A stretch of 64,000 bases of DNA from Bacteroidales bacterium (GTDB lineage: Bacteria > Bacteroidota > Bacteroidia > Bacteroidales > Muribaculaceae). Below the pieces are notes generated by a model. That model was not told the DNA's origin. It saw only the letters and a program-made list of their open reading frames with translations, and made no database searches. Position numbers and translations under genes: made by a program. The DNA is taken from assembly GCA_003150235.1 (NCBI GenBank), contig QAMW01000006.1:4833-68832 (forward strand), read 5' to 3'. Below, one piece after another: positions 52,118-62,400 of the stretch (positions within the stretch are counted from its first letter, which is position 1; every line of letters starts with the position of its first letter).

Positions 52118-54553
52118 ATGCGATATATACTTACAACAGTACTCGTTGTTCTGGCAGCGATTCAGATGTACGCCGATGACAACCTGCGTCTTGTATCTTC
52201 AACACCCGCCTCAACATGGGTGGAGGCATATCCGATAGGTAACTCGCGTATCGGCGCGATGATATACGGGGGCATTGCCTCCGATGAAATCCAGCTCAAT
52301 GAAGAGACATTCTGGTCGGGAAGCCCGTATAACAACAATAATCCCGAGGGCGTCAAGCATCTCGGCGAGATACGCCGCCTCATATTTGAAGACAAGTTCA
52401 GCGACGCTGAAAAGCTTATCAACGAGACCTACATGACGGGCATCAACGGTATGCGCTATCTCCCCTGCGGAAGCCTGCATCTTGATTTCGGCGACAAAGG
52501 CAATGCCACCGGCTACTCCCGTGTGCTCGACCTCAACGATGCCACCGCCACCACGCGCTACACAATCGACGGCGTGACCTACGAGCGCACTGCATTCTCG
52601 CCGCTCAACTACAATGCTATCATCGTGCGTCTTACGGCAAGCAAACCCGGCGCATTGAATTTTAACGCCGGATATAGCTCACCACTTCCCGTAAAAGTGA
52701 CAGCAAAAAGCGGCACACTCGTTGCCCGCAGCAACGGAGCCGACCATGAGGGTATAAAAGGATGTCTGCGCGAAGAAACGCGCGTAAAAGTGGTGTCTGA
52801 CGGAAAAGTTTCATCAAAAGATGGTCATGTCACAGTCAGCGACGCAAGCGAAGCGACTCTCTACATCACAGCTGCCACCAACTTTGTGAACTATAAGGAT
52901 GTAAGCGGCAACGAGACCAAGAAGACTATCAGCGCGATAGCCGCCGTGGCAAAAGTACCGTATGAATCGCTTCTTGCCGAACACATCAAAGCTTATACGG
53001 CGCAATTTAACCGTGTCAGCCTTACTTTACCCTCGACATCCGACATTACCGAGACACGCGACCGCCTTGTAAATTTCGCCAACGACAATGACCCGGCACT
53101 TGTGGCGCTTCTATTCCAATACGGCAGGTATCTTCTTATCAGCTCGTCGCAACCGGGAGGCGAACCGGCAAACCTGCAAGGAATCTGGAACGACCGCGAA
53201 CATGCGCCGTGGGACAGCAAGTTTACCATCAACATAAACACGGAGATGAACTACTGGCCTGCGGAAGTCACGGCACTCCAGGAAACCCATGAACCGCTGT
53301 TTGAAATGGTGGAGGAACTTTCCCGGACCGGCGCGGAGACAGCAAAGACACTTTACAACGCCGACGGCTGGGTGGCTCACCATAACACCGACCTCTGGCG
53401 CGCCACCGGTCCGGTAGATGCCGCACGTTACGGAATGTGGCCTAACGGCGGGGCATGGCTAACAACCCATCTATGGCAACATTATCTGTTTACCGGCGAC
53501 AAGGAATTTCTGAAACGCTACTATCCCGTGCTGAAAGGAGCAGCCGATTTCTATCTGAGTCATCTTACCCGTCATCCCGAATATGACTGGCTGGTAACAG
53601 TACCGTCAATGTCACCCGAACATGGCTATGGCAACTCATCCATCACTGCAGGTTGCACAATGGATAATCAGATTGCCTTCGATGCCCTATCCAACGCACT
53701 GCATGCCGGCGAGATTCTCGGGATAGCAGACAAAGCATATTCCGATTCGCTCCGCAAAGCTATAGAGATGCTCCCCCCGATGCAGACAGGCCGCTACGGT
53801 CAGCTCCAGGAGTGGATTGTAGATGCCGACAACCCCAAGGATCAGCACCGCCATGTGTCGCATCTTTACGGACTCTATCCCTCAAACCAGATATCGCCCT
53901 ACTCGACCCCTGAAGCATTCCGTGGTGCAGTCAATACGCTTACACAGCGCGGCGACATGGCTACCGGATGGAGTATCGGCTGGAAAGTAAACCTATGGGC
54001 ACGTCTACTCGACGGCAACCACGCCTATAAGATTGTCAAAAACCTCATGAGTCTGCTGCCCGATGACAGCCAGGCAGAGAAATATCCTGACGGTAGACTT
54101 TACCCCAACCTGTTTGACGCGCATCCGCCATTTCAAATTGACGGTAATTTCGGACTTACCGCCGGTATCGCGGAAATGCTCCTGCAAAGTCATGACGGTG
54201 CGATACATCTGCTTCCGGCACTACCCGATGTATGGGATAATGGAGAAGTCAAGGGATTGCGTGCACGTGGCAATTTCGATGTCGACATGACATGGGACAA
54301 CGGGCAGCTTGCCGCTGCCGAGATAACTTCACAGTCGGGCGGCGTGCTGCGAGTACGCTCCTACGTTCCGCTTACGGGCGAGGGATTGAAAGAGGCAAAG
54401 GGCGACTGTCCGAACCCGCTATACGCCCGTGCCGATGTAAAACCGGTAAAGACGAGTCCTGAAGTGGCACGGCAATGGCCTGTAATCAACCGCGTGTATG
54501 AATACGATATCACGACTACACCCGGACAGATTGTAAAACTTTATCGAAAATAA
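52118..54553 (+). CDS. GH95 alpha-L-fucosidase/galactosidase
   Basis: This 811-residue exported enzyme has a signal peptide (about 1-19) and the GH95 layout: N-terminal beta domain (WVEAYPIGNSRIGAMIYGG...LNEETFWSGSP), (alpha/alpha)6 barrel, and C-terminal beta domain. Family catalytic features are present: the Asn pair in ININTEMNYWPAE, the general acid Glu in SMSPEHGYGN, and the Asp in FQIDGNFGLTAG. GH95 enzymes take alpha-1,2-linked L-fucose or L-galactose from glycans. The pectin neighbours suggest RG-I or xyloglucan side chains. It abuts the next gene with no gap. Confidence 0.92.
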   Translation: MRYILTTVLVVLAAIQMYADDNLRLVSSTPASTWVEAYPIGNSRIGAMIYGGIASDEIQLNEETFWSGSPYNNNNPEGVKHLGEIRRLIFEDKFSDAEKLINETYMTGINGMRYLPCGSLHLDFGDKGNATGYSRVLDLNDATATTRYTIDGVTYERTAFSPLNYNAIIVRLTASKPGALNFNAGYSSPLPVKVTAKSGTLVARSNGADHEGIKGCLREETRVKVVSDGKVSSKDGHVTVSDASEATLYITAATNFVNYKDVSGNETKKTISAIAAVAKVPYESLLAEHIKAYTAQFNRVSLTLPSTSDITETRDRLVNFANDNDPALVALLFQYGRYLLISSSQPGGEPANLQGIWNDREHAPWDSKFTININTEMNYWPAEVTALQETHEPLFEMVEELSRTGAETAKTLYNADGWVAHHNTDLWRATGPVDAARYGMWPNGGAWLTTHLWQHYLFTGDKEFLKRYYPVLKGAADFYLSHLTRHPEYDWLVTVPSMSPEHGYGNSSITAGCTMDNQIAFDALSNALHAGEILGIADKAYSDSLRKAIEMLPPMQTGRYGQLQEWIVDADNPKDQHRHVSHLYGLYPSNQISPYSTPEAFRGAVNTLTQRGDMATGWSIGWKVNLWARLLDGNHAYKIVKNLMSLLPDDSQAEKYPDGRLYPNLFDAHPPFQIDGNFGLTAGIAEMLLQSHDGAIHLLPALPDVWDNGEVKGLRARGNFDVDMTWDNGQLAAAEITSQSGGVLRVRSYVPLTGEGLKEAKGDCPNPLYARADVKPVKTSPEVARQWPVINRVYEYDITTTPGQIVKLYRK

Positions 54554-55549
54554 ATGACTCCGAGAATCGTCATAAGCATTGCAGCCGTCGCAATCGCCAT
54601 GATTGCGACGGCGCAGTCACGCGACATACCGCGCGACACGTCGTTCACCATGTATTCCACCAACATCAAGGTGTTGAAAAGCCATCCCGAGGCTCGCCTT
54701 GTACCGGCTGTGCTCCCTGCCGGGGTGAAAGCGAATGAAAACGTGGTGTACCGTACATTAAAGGACACTCCTTTCGGAGAGCGTCAGCTTCACGCCGACA
54801 TATACCGACCCGACGACGGCAAACGCTATCCCGCTCTAATCATGATTCATGGCGGGGGCTGGCGGTCTGGCTCGCGCGAGTTGCAACGCCCGCTTGCCAT
54901 GAACATAGCCGCAAAGGGTTATGTGACTGTACCGGTAGAATACCGTCTCAGCCTTGAGGCGAAATATCCTGCCGCATTACATGACATAAAGGCTGCCGTG
55001 AGATGGCTCCGCGCCAATGCCGACACCTACGGTATCGACCCTGACCACATCGCGGTGTCGGGATGTTCGGCAGGTGGTCAGCTTGCCGGATTGACCGGCA
55101 TGACCAACGGCTCGGCACGTCATGAAGGCGACGGCGATTTTCCTGATGTGTCAAGCGACGTGCAGGCAGTGGTCAACATCGATGGCATAGTGACCTTCGT
55201 GTCGCCGGGCAACATTGCCGATGCCGCCGAACGTCTGCGAAAAAAGGGGGAGATGCCGGTAAATGCGTTCTGGCTCGGAGGAATGTATGATGATGCGACC
55301 GAAAACTGGAACGAGGCTTCTGCAATCCTGTGGGCTACCCCCTCGTCAGCACCGATATGCTTTATCAACAGTCAGCTGCCACGCTATCATGACGGGCGTG
55401 ACCAGCTCTGCGAGATACTTGACGCTCTCGGAGTAGACCACGAGACCTACGAGCTTGATTCCGATATACATCCGTTCTGGTTTTTTGAACGATGGTTTGA
55501 ACCGACTGTCAGCCATGCCGTCGCCTTCCTTGACCGCCAGCTGAAATAA
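54554..55549 (+). CDS. Secreted alpha/beta-hydrolase (carbohydrate esterase-like)
   Basis: This 331-residue protein has a signal peptide (about 1-21, ending IATAQS). It has an HGGGW oxyanion motif (MIHGGGWRSGS), nucleophile Ser in GCSAGGQLAGLTG, and late Asp/His candidates in HETYELDSDIHPFWFFE. It belongs to the BD-FAE/acetylxylan-esterase-like group. The ATG follows the GH95 stop directly, so it belongs to the RG-I unit and probably removes an ester decoration. The substrate is not readable. Confidence 0.85.
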   Translation: MTPRIVISIAAVAIAMIATAQSRDIPRDTSFTMYSTNIKVLKSHPEARLVPAVLPAGVKANENVVYRTLKDTPFGERQLHADIYRPDDGKRYPALIMIHGGGWRSGSRELQRPLAMNIAAKGYVTVPVEYRLSLEAKYPAALHDIKAAVRWLRANADTYGIDPDHIAVSGCSAGGQLAGLTGMTNGSARHEGDGDFPDVSSDVQAVVNIDGIVTFVSPGNIADAAERLRKKGEMPVNAFWLGGMYDDATENWNEASAILWATPSSAPICFINSQLPRYHDGRDQLCEILDALGVDHETYELDSDIHPFWFFERWFEPTVSHAVAFLDRQLK

Positions 55550-55581
55550 CAATCCGGCATTCCGGCACGTTATAAGAGTGT

Positions 55582-56061
55582 ATGACTGACGTGATGACAC
55601 CGGAACAACGCCACCGCTGCATGGCGGCTATACGCGGCAGAGACACCCGACCCGAAATGATCGTGAGACGGTTTCTCCATGCGCGTGGACTACGCTATCG
55701 ACTGAGCGACCGACGGCTTCCCGGCTCTCCCGACATCGTACTGAAGAAATACCACACGGTAATCTTCATCGACGGATGTTTCTGGCACGGGCATGAGGGA
55801 TGCAGTCAGTTTAAATTGCCCAAAAGCAACAGCGACTTCTGGCGGCACAAAATCAACATGAATATCGCACGTGACTATCGCGCCAACGTGGAACTACGGC
55901 TACTCGGCTGGCGCGTAATCCGTGTGTGGGAATGTGAAATCCGCAAAAAATCCCTTCAAGGCAAACGCCTCGAAGCATTATACCAAAGTATCGTCAACCC
56001 GGGTTACACCACCGACACCCCGCACCCCGTCGCCGCCGAGCCTCCCGCGCCCTACGAGTAA
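55582..56061 (+). CDS. vsr: Vsr-type very short patch repair endonuclease (orphan)
   Basis: This 159-residue protein has all Vsr landmarks: MTPEQRHRCMAAIRGRDTRPE at the N-terminus, LPGSPDIVLKKYHTVIFIDGCFWHGHEGC with the metal Asp and active-site His, and WRHKINMNIARDYR...LLGWRVIRVWECEI. Vsr nicks at T:G mismatches made by deamination of 5-methylcytosine and is normally beside a cytosine methylase. No methylase is in this window. It lies 32 bases after the esterase gene and may be transcribed with it. Confidence 0.92.
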   Translation: MTDVMTPEQRHRCMAAIRGRDTRPEMIVRRFLHARGLRYRLSDRRLPGSPDIVLKKYHTVIFIDGCFWHGHEGCSQFKLPKSNSDFWRHKINMNIARDYRANVELRLLGWRVIRVWECEIRKKSLQGKRLEALYQSIVNPGYTTDTPHPVAAEPPAPYE

Positions 56062-57219
56062 TCATAACCTGGCTACTGACGCATCACCGTAGATTGTGTT
56101 AATCCACATACCAAAAAGGCGGTCGGTAACGGAATAACGGCGGTCGGTAACAGTCACGTAATCCATCTCAAGCAATTTTTTAAGTGATGCCTGAACCGAG
56201 CTTGCCGACAGCAGATGATTGTTTCTGACAAATGCTGCCGAGGTAATTTTCTCTACCACCCCTTCACGGGCTATGGCATACAGCAATTCTTTCTGACGCT
56301 CGGGAATGTTGGACAGAATTTCACGGAAAACCGTATCATTAGCGGCAAGCATATCATCCAAAGATTTCTGCGCCGTCGAAATCTTACATACATCTCCGAC
56401 AGGAGTATCGGCATAAGCTCCATTGAACACCCGCTGCATGTAATAGGTATGTCCGCCGAAAAGTTCATACACCCGTACGATAACATCAGAATCCACATTC
56501 TTGCCATTTTCCGCAAACAGAAGTGTTACAAATTCAGAATATATCGGCAGCGGTATTTCTTTTAGCTCAAGTATATCGGCACTGTTATAAAACGGGCGCG
56601 ATGAAGCGGAAAACATTTCCTGCATTAGATGACGCTCACTACCGGCAAAAATAAGATTGACATTGGAAGAACCTTGTATATGTGACCGCAAAATCGCCTC
56701 TACATTTTTCTCAGGATATTTGGTAATCTGCTGAAACTCGTCAATTGCCACCACACAAGGCATATCTGCCGACGAAAGATATTGAAATATTTCCGCAAGT
56801 GTGTATTCAGGGCGGTCGATGTCGCCAAGCTGCAGATTGAATGTCGGTGTGCCGGATAAAGCATCAAAGCCGAATTTCCCGTTTATCGACTTTAACATCG
56901 ACAGAAACTGTCGCATCATTTTCTGACTTCTCGGAAGAAGATAGCTAAAGATCTCACGACCGAGAAGATAGATAAATTCGCGCAAACTTGATGTCTGGAG
57001 TATATCGATAAAGAATGTGTAATAATTGTCTCTAAGCACCGGCTTGTCATAGCAGAAACGTATCAAGCCGGTCTTCCCCATGCGTCGTGGAGAAATCAAC
57101 ACAAGGTTATTACCATTTGTCACCGTCTTTATCAGTCGTTCTGATTCGGCGACGCGGTCGCAGAAATACTCCGGCTGAATCTTTCCCGCAACTATAAAAG
57201 GATTTATATGTCGTGCCAT
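56062..57219 (-). CDS. ATPase_2-type AAA protein with C-terminal winged helix
   Basis: The protein has 385 residues from the ATG at 57219 (MARHINPFIVAGKI). Walker A is SPRRMGKT (43-50), Walker B is VVAIDEFQQI (about 156-165), and a LIFAGSERHLM sensor strand follows. The last 70 residues resemble a winged helix (LLSASSVQASLKKLLEMDYVTV). This is the archaeal-type ATPase_2 family, common in Bacteroidales and of unclear role. The upstream ATG at 57237 lies inside the -7 promoter element and is rejected. A 13-bp inverted repeat overlaps the promoter, suggesting tight or self-control. It is convergent with vsr, with the stop codons adjacent. Confidence 0.85.
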   Translation of the reverse strand: MARHINPFIVAGKIQPEYFCDRVAESERLIKTVTNGNNLVLISPRRMGKTGLIRFCYDKPVLRDNYYTFFIDILQTSSLREFIYLLGREIFSYLLPRSQKMMRQFLSMLKSINGKFGFDALSGTPTFNLQLGDIDRPEYTLAEIFQYLSSADMPCVVAIDEFQQITKYPEKNVEAILRSHIQGSSNVNLIFAGSERHLMQEMFSASSRPFYNSADILELKEIPLPIYSEFVTLLFAENGKNVDSDVIVRVYELFGGHTYYMQRVFNGAYADTPVGDVCKISTAQKSLDDMLAANDTVFREILSNIPERQKELLYAIAREGVVEKITSAAFVRNNHLLSASSVQASLKKLLEMDYVTVTDRRYSVTDRLFGMWINTIYGDASVARL

Positions 57220-57233
57220 CTCACCATTTTTAT

Positions 57234-57266
57234 GCAAATATAATTATTCAAAATGAATTATTCAAA
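57234..57266 (-). promoter_or_regulatory. Promoter of the ATPase_2 gene
   Basis: On the minus strand, TTTG (57266-57263), 20 bases, then TATATTTGC (57242-57234) fit the Bacteroidetes consensus. Confidence 0.65.
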
Positions 57267-57290
57267 TTAAATAATTTATTTTGAATAATT
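57242..57290. promoter_or_regulatory. 13-bp inverted repeat over the promoter
   Basis: AATTATTCAAAAT (57242-57254) and ATTTTGAATAATT (57278-57290) are perfect inverted copies. A third GAATTATTCAAAT copy lies between them. The repeat spans the -33 element and the spacer of the ATPase promoter, as an operator would. Confidence 0.5.
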
Positions 57291-57343
57291 ACAATTCCGC
57301 TTTTTCATATTAATTTAGAGATGGGCGCCCCGTAGAGTGGCAT

Positions 57344-59326
57344 TTAATCATTATGCCTGAGGTATTTTGAGAACTGTCGCGGTGACATGCCTACCTGATA
57401 GGCTATCTCGCTGAGGGTAGGTTTTACATGCTTACCCGTGGCTTGCTCAAGAAGCTGCCGGCCCTTTTTCACTCGTCTCTCCCGCAGATATTCAAGAGGC
57501 GACAGTCCAGTGATAGCCTTGACTCGCTTATAGAGATTGCTACGGCTCATCCCGGCAAGATGCCCCAACTCTTCAATACTGAATGCGGCATCGGCAATAT
57601 TCTCATCTATTATTGAATCTATTGACTTCAACCATGCACTGTCTGCCTCGGCTTCCGCTTCTGCATCAACAGCAATATCGGGCTGAGATATCGGAGGCAT
57701 CGCAGGAGTGCCAACACTCTTTCCCGCAACCCGATTGCGTAAAAAATACATCAACAACCCCCCTGAGAAAATTATTCCGATTACGACATATATCCACCAC
57801 GGAATCCTTACTTGCAAACCACCGTGGGCTTCTTTTACCGGATTATCATCGGAACTTATCACCGCTACAGCACCGAAAGCACCGGCAAGAACAGTGCCAT
57901 CACCGGTATCAAACAGCGCATATTTCCCCAAGCGCAGACCATCCAATTTTGCGAATACCTCAACACGAGGCAGCTCATAACGCACATCAACATGATACAC
58001 TGCAGAATCAGTGCTGCACCATAATGTGCTGTCAGGAGAACTCTCCAACGCAATCAGAGGTATTCCATTCAAAGCGACCTTAGTTCCATTACGGTCGGTC
58101 AACCCGTCAGGGGTGGCAAAATACAGTGTGCCATCGGTCGAGACTGCAAGCTGATCAACCACGATACGCTCATCACCGGCAGCCGACGTTTCCAGTTCCA
58201 GCGATGCGCCTGAAAGAGCGTCAAAAGCATAAACCCCGTAATGAGTTGCAACAAAAATGCTGTCGCCACACGGCGATGAACAGATATCGGTGATATAATT
58301 TGTTTTCAAGGCGGAATTGGAAATATCAAATTTGTCAGAATTTCCTGTGGCAAAGTCATAACGAATCACCCCATTAGAAAAAGATGCTATCCACAACTTC
58401 CCGGAAGAATCAAAAGCCATCGCCCGACACCGCGAGACCTCGCTGCCAGAACCTAAATTCGGGACAGAGACGGCGTTTAAAAGCGTGTCAACCTTAAATA
58501 TCCCGCCTCCATAGCTCGCCGCGAGCACATTTCCGTCAGGTAGTGTCAGAAGTTTTGTAACAGTGGAGCTTGGCAATGCCGTAAGCACGGTATCATTACC
58601 AATATCTATACCCGCGCCATCGTATGCTGTCCAAATTCGCCCTTTTCCATCAATAGCGAATGAGGATATATTCTCTTCGATACCGGTATGTATCGTTTCC
58701 ACATCCGACAGGACAGGCTTTGAATAATATATCCCGGAATGATATATCGAGGCATAGAGACGACCACTTCGGGTATCGTATGCGACTGACGATATGTGAT
58801 TACCGGGAATCGATGCAGCATCATCCAATGAACGGCGCATGTTTATCAGACTTCCTGTAGAGCGGCGATATAGATAAATCCCGTCACTGTTTGTCGCATA
58901 CGCCTTCCAGCCATGCCTTAGAGCAGCCATATCTTTAACTATCTTATCCTGAAGGGGAGCGGGTACGTTGCGGGGTACATACTCATGACTTACAATCGTA
59001 TCACAAAGCAGAACAGAATCACCTTCGAGCAGATAAGAACCCATAAGTGTGCGGACATATATACTTACGTCCAGAATTTCTATGCGGTTTACCGTAGGCT
59101 GCCGCGAAGCTTTGTCCTGGAGTTTAATGTTACGTATTTCATCCCCGTCAGCCGCCACATAAAGCCCCTGAGCGGTACCAATAAGAAGGCTGCCGACAGA
59201 GTCAACCGACAAAGCATAAACTTCCGAGGTCGGTAGCGAAGCGTTTCCTTCCCAGGCATGCCATTCGGTTGCCCGGCAGATAGCCGAAGCGATACATAGC
59301 ATGATTAAGGTGATGAAACTTTTCAT
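57344..59326 (-). CDS. Membrane-bound propeller sensor fused to AraC DNA-binding domain, no kinase
   Basis: This 660-residue protein has a signal peptide (about 1-19) and a periplasmic two-component-regulator propeller region (about 20-500; repeats such as LLIGTAQGLYVA, IWTAYDGAGIDIGN, LWIASFSNGVIRYD). One membrane helix follows (about 514-533; WIYVVIGIIFSGGLLMYFL), then a linker of about 35 residues and a C-terminal AraC domain (about 560-660; SIEELGHLAGMSRSNLYKRVKAITGLSP). Hybrid two-component systems have a histidine kinase and receiver in between; here both are missing, without any frameshift. It is divergent from the CE7 esterase gene, its likely target. Confidence 0.85.
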   Translation of the reverse strand: MKSFITLIMLCIASAICRATEWHAWEGNASLPTSEVYALSVDSVGSLLIGTAQGLYVAADGDEIRNIKLQDKASRQPTVNRIEILDVSIYVRTLMGSYLLEGDSVLLCDTIVSHEYVPRNVPAPLQDKIVKDMAALRHGWKAYATNSDGIYLYRRSTGSLINMRRSLDDAASIPGNHISSVAYDTRSGRLYASIYHSGIYYSKPVLSDVETIHTGIEENISSFAIDGKGRIWTAYDGAGIDIGNDTVLTALPSSTVTKLLTLPDGNVLAASYGGGIFKVDTLLNAVSVPNLGSGSEVSRCRAMAFDSSGKLWIASFSNGVIRYDFATGNSDKFDISNSALKTNYITDICSSPCGDSIFVATHYGVYAFDALSGASLELETSAAGDERIVVDQLAVSTDGTLYFATPDGLTDRNGTKVALNGIPLIALESSPDSTLWCSTDSAVYHVDVRYELPRVEVFAKLDGLRLGKYALFDTGDGTVLAGAFGAVAVISSDDNPVKEAHGGLQVRIPWWIYVVIGIIFSGGLLMYFLRNRVAGKSVGTPAMPPISQPDIAVDAEAEAEADSAWLKSIDSIIDENIADAAFSIEELGHLAGMSRSNLYKRVKAITGLSPLEYLRERRVKKGRQLLEQATGKHVKPTLSEIAYQVGMSPRQFSKYLRHND

Positions 59327-59464
59327 ATCGCAAATATCGTTTTTTATTGCGAATCGTGCAATACCGTGAGCGCAAATCGTTCATAATTGCGCACATAAGG
59401 GTAGATGAAACATTTGTGCATATCGGCGAAACATTCAAGCATACACGTCTCTGCCGATGTAATA

Positions 59465-59473
59465 TAATTTTGC
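59465..59473 (+). promoter_or_regulatory. -7 element of the CE7 gene, TAATTTTGC
   Basis: A perfect TAnnTTTGC match, 21 bases before the ATG. No -33 TTTG is at the usual distance, which would suit an activator-dependent promoter. Confidence 0.5.
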
Positions 59474-59494
59474 ACCGAATCAATCTTTTAACCG

Positions 59495-62400
59495 ATGAAA
59501 AAATACATTTTATTACTCATGGCGCTTGGACTGCTGCTCACCGCGCACGGCGCCACAACAAAAGTGACCGTAAATCTCTGGAGCGGAGAAGTTGTCATGG
59601 GCAACTGGTCAGGTTACGTTGTTCTCAGTGCCGAACAAGTAAGCTCGCTTGAACCCGGATGCCGGGTACTCGTAAGCGTGAAAGATGTCGACAGTTCGGC
59701 AGGTACACCACAAGTCTATCTTCAGAAGAGCAACTGGACCGACTTCTCTCCCGCAGTGAAGAGCATTGTAAAAAATGCAGGTATTGAATCCTTTGACATC
59801 ACCGATGAACTCTTTGCCGAAATCAACGGCAAAGGCCTCGTAGTAAAAGGATGCCACGCCACACTTACCAAAATCGCAGTGCAAAAAGAAGTGGAACTTG
59901 GTGAGGGCGGAGATTTTGACTCTGCCGTGACATGCGTGTGGGAAGGAGATACATTTATAAGTTGGGAAGAGCCTGACAAAGGCTGGGGTGTAATAAGCTC
60001 CGATTGCTTCAAAGATGTAAAATCAGGCAACGTGTTACGCTTCGGTATGACAGACGTACGCCCCTGGGCACAGGCAAGCATCGTAGATGCATCATGGAAA
60101 TCTTTCGCCGATGCCCCAATCAAGACTGTGGGTCTGCCATTCTATGAGTACACCGTCACCCCGGCTATGCTCGAATCCATACAGGAAACCGGATTAATCG
60201 TGAGCGGCAACGGCTACCGCCTTACTTCAATCGACGTGGTAGACCCGGCAAAAATGCCCGCATTCACGGCACAGCTTGCCGAGGGCACTTCAAAACTGTG
60301 GGCAAAAGGCAGTGAGGCTTCTGTTACATTGGAAATCCAGAATCTCGGAGCTGAAAAACTTACTGTTCCTGTAAAAGCCATTTTGAGCCGCGACAACGGC
60401 GAAGCGTATGCCGAGATTGACCAGACTGCGATAGCTGAACCCGGCGCGACATCAGAAGTCACACTCGAACTGGGCAAGTTGGAAGCAGGCATGTACAGGC
60501 TGGCAATTATAGCAGGCGGAGGTCTGGTAGAATCCTTCAACATAGCCTGCAATCCGGAAGGAATTGCCGCAGCAAAAGATGCACAACCCGACTTTGACTC
60601 ATTCTGGAATGAAGCCCTTCAACAGCTTGCAGGCATAGACCCGTCATTCAAGATTACCGAACTTCCGGAAAAAAGCGGCTCCAAACGCAGATTGTACCTT
60701 GTAGAAATGCAATCAATACCCGATGGACTCACAGGAGAGCCGGTGACAATCCGCGCATACTATGCCGAACCTGTCGGCGATGGCAAATATCCCGTTGTAA
60801 TCACATACCAAGGCTATGACAGTGCCGCATACGGTCCCGACGGCAAACCCGTCGACCCCTATTGCCCATCCGGCGACCAGGGTGAATGGGCGGAACTGAT
60901 ACTCTCGACACGCGGACAAAGCATCAACAATCGCGAGCCGTACACAAACACGTACGGCGACTGGTTTGCCTTCAATTTCGGCGACAAAGAAAGCTATTAC
61001 TACCGCGGAGCTTACATGGACTGTATCCGCGCCATAGACTTTGTCTCATCCCGCGATAAAGTGGATTCATCGGCAATCTTTGCCCAAGGACAAAGCCAGG
61101 GCGGAGCATTTACAATAGCCGCCGCGGCACTTGACCCCCAGAAGAGACTCAAGGCAATTGCTCCCGCCGTACCCTTTATGGGCGACTTCCCTACATATTT
61201 CACCGTAGCTGCATGGCCACGCTCCGTCGCTGTAGCACAAGCCGCTCAAAAAATCATGAGCGAAGCCGACATGTACCGTTTCCTGAGCTATTTCGACACA
61301 AAAAACCTTGCCGGTACAATCGAATGTCCCGTCATTCAGGCAATAGGGCTTCAAGACCCCATCTGCCCCGTCCCCACCAATATGGCACCCTTCAACAATC
61401 TTAAAGTGCCAAACCGCAAACTTGTCGTAAACGAAAATGAAGCACATTCGGTGCCTTCCGGCTGGTATGGGCAATATATGGACTGGTTCAAACAGGCTAT
61501 CGAAGGAATGCCTGACTACATGGAATTGACAAGCAATATATTCCGTGGCGACTTTCCGGTACAATGGAGCGCACTCACACTCGATGCCTCCAAGTTCAAA
61601 TATGTCAAGGCAGGCGATGTCATGAAGATAAACATCAGCAGTATTGCCGAAGACCGCACTTCATGGCCTCAACTCAAAGTCACAGACTCTTCAGGCAACG
61701 ACATCTGGACACCAACCGCCCTGTATGACTCGGAAAAAGGTCTGCCCGCACCTTATAGTGCGGAATTTGAAATCGATGCGGACAAAGCCAAGCTGTTACA
61801 AGCCTCCGGCTGTAAAATAAACGGTTGCGCGTTCACTCTGGCATCAGTTGACCTGACAGGCACAGCGGAGATTTCAACCGTGCTCAAAAATCCGGCAAAA
61901 GCAATCAGCACGGTATGGGAAGGTTCGGAACGTATTTCATGGGCAAGCGACGATACCAAAAACAGCGTTCTTATTGACAAATCAGCTTTCACCGATATAA
62001 AAGAAGGCACCATTGTACGCGTCAGCATGAATGAGGTCGCAAATAATGCGCAACTGCGACTGCAGGCAAACTATACCCAATTTGACCCGGTAAGCAACAC
62101 CCAGCTCAAGGGCGCTACATCAGTCGACATCACTTTTGATGAAGCAATGATAGCCCTGGTAAAAGAGAAAGGTCTGCGTCTTACCGGCTGCTACTACACC
62201 CTCGACAAAGTAGAATTTATTGATGCATCTCAGATACTGCGCACACAGAACATGATTGCCACTTCATGTATTAAGGCGTGGGAAGAAGGAGAGAAAGCCA
62301 TCGGAGTAGTTGATATCCAAAGTCTTGAGGCCCATGACTATAATGTGACTATTACAGCCACGGTTTATTCCGACCTCGACAAGACATCACCTGCAGCAAC

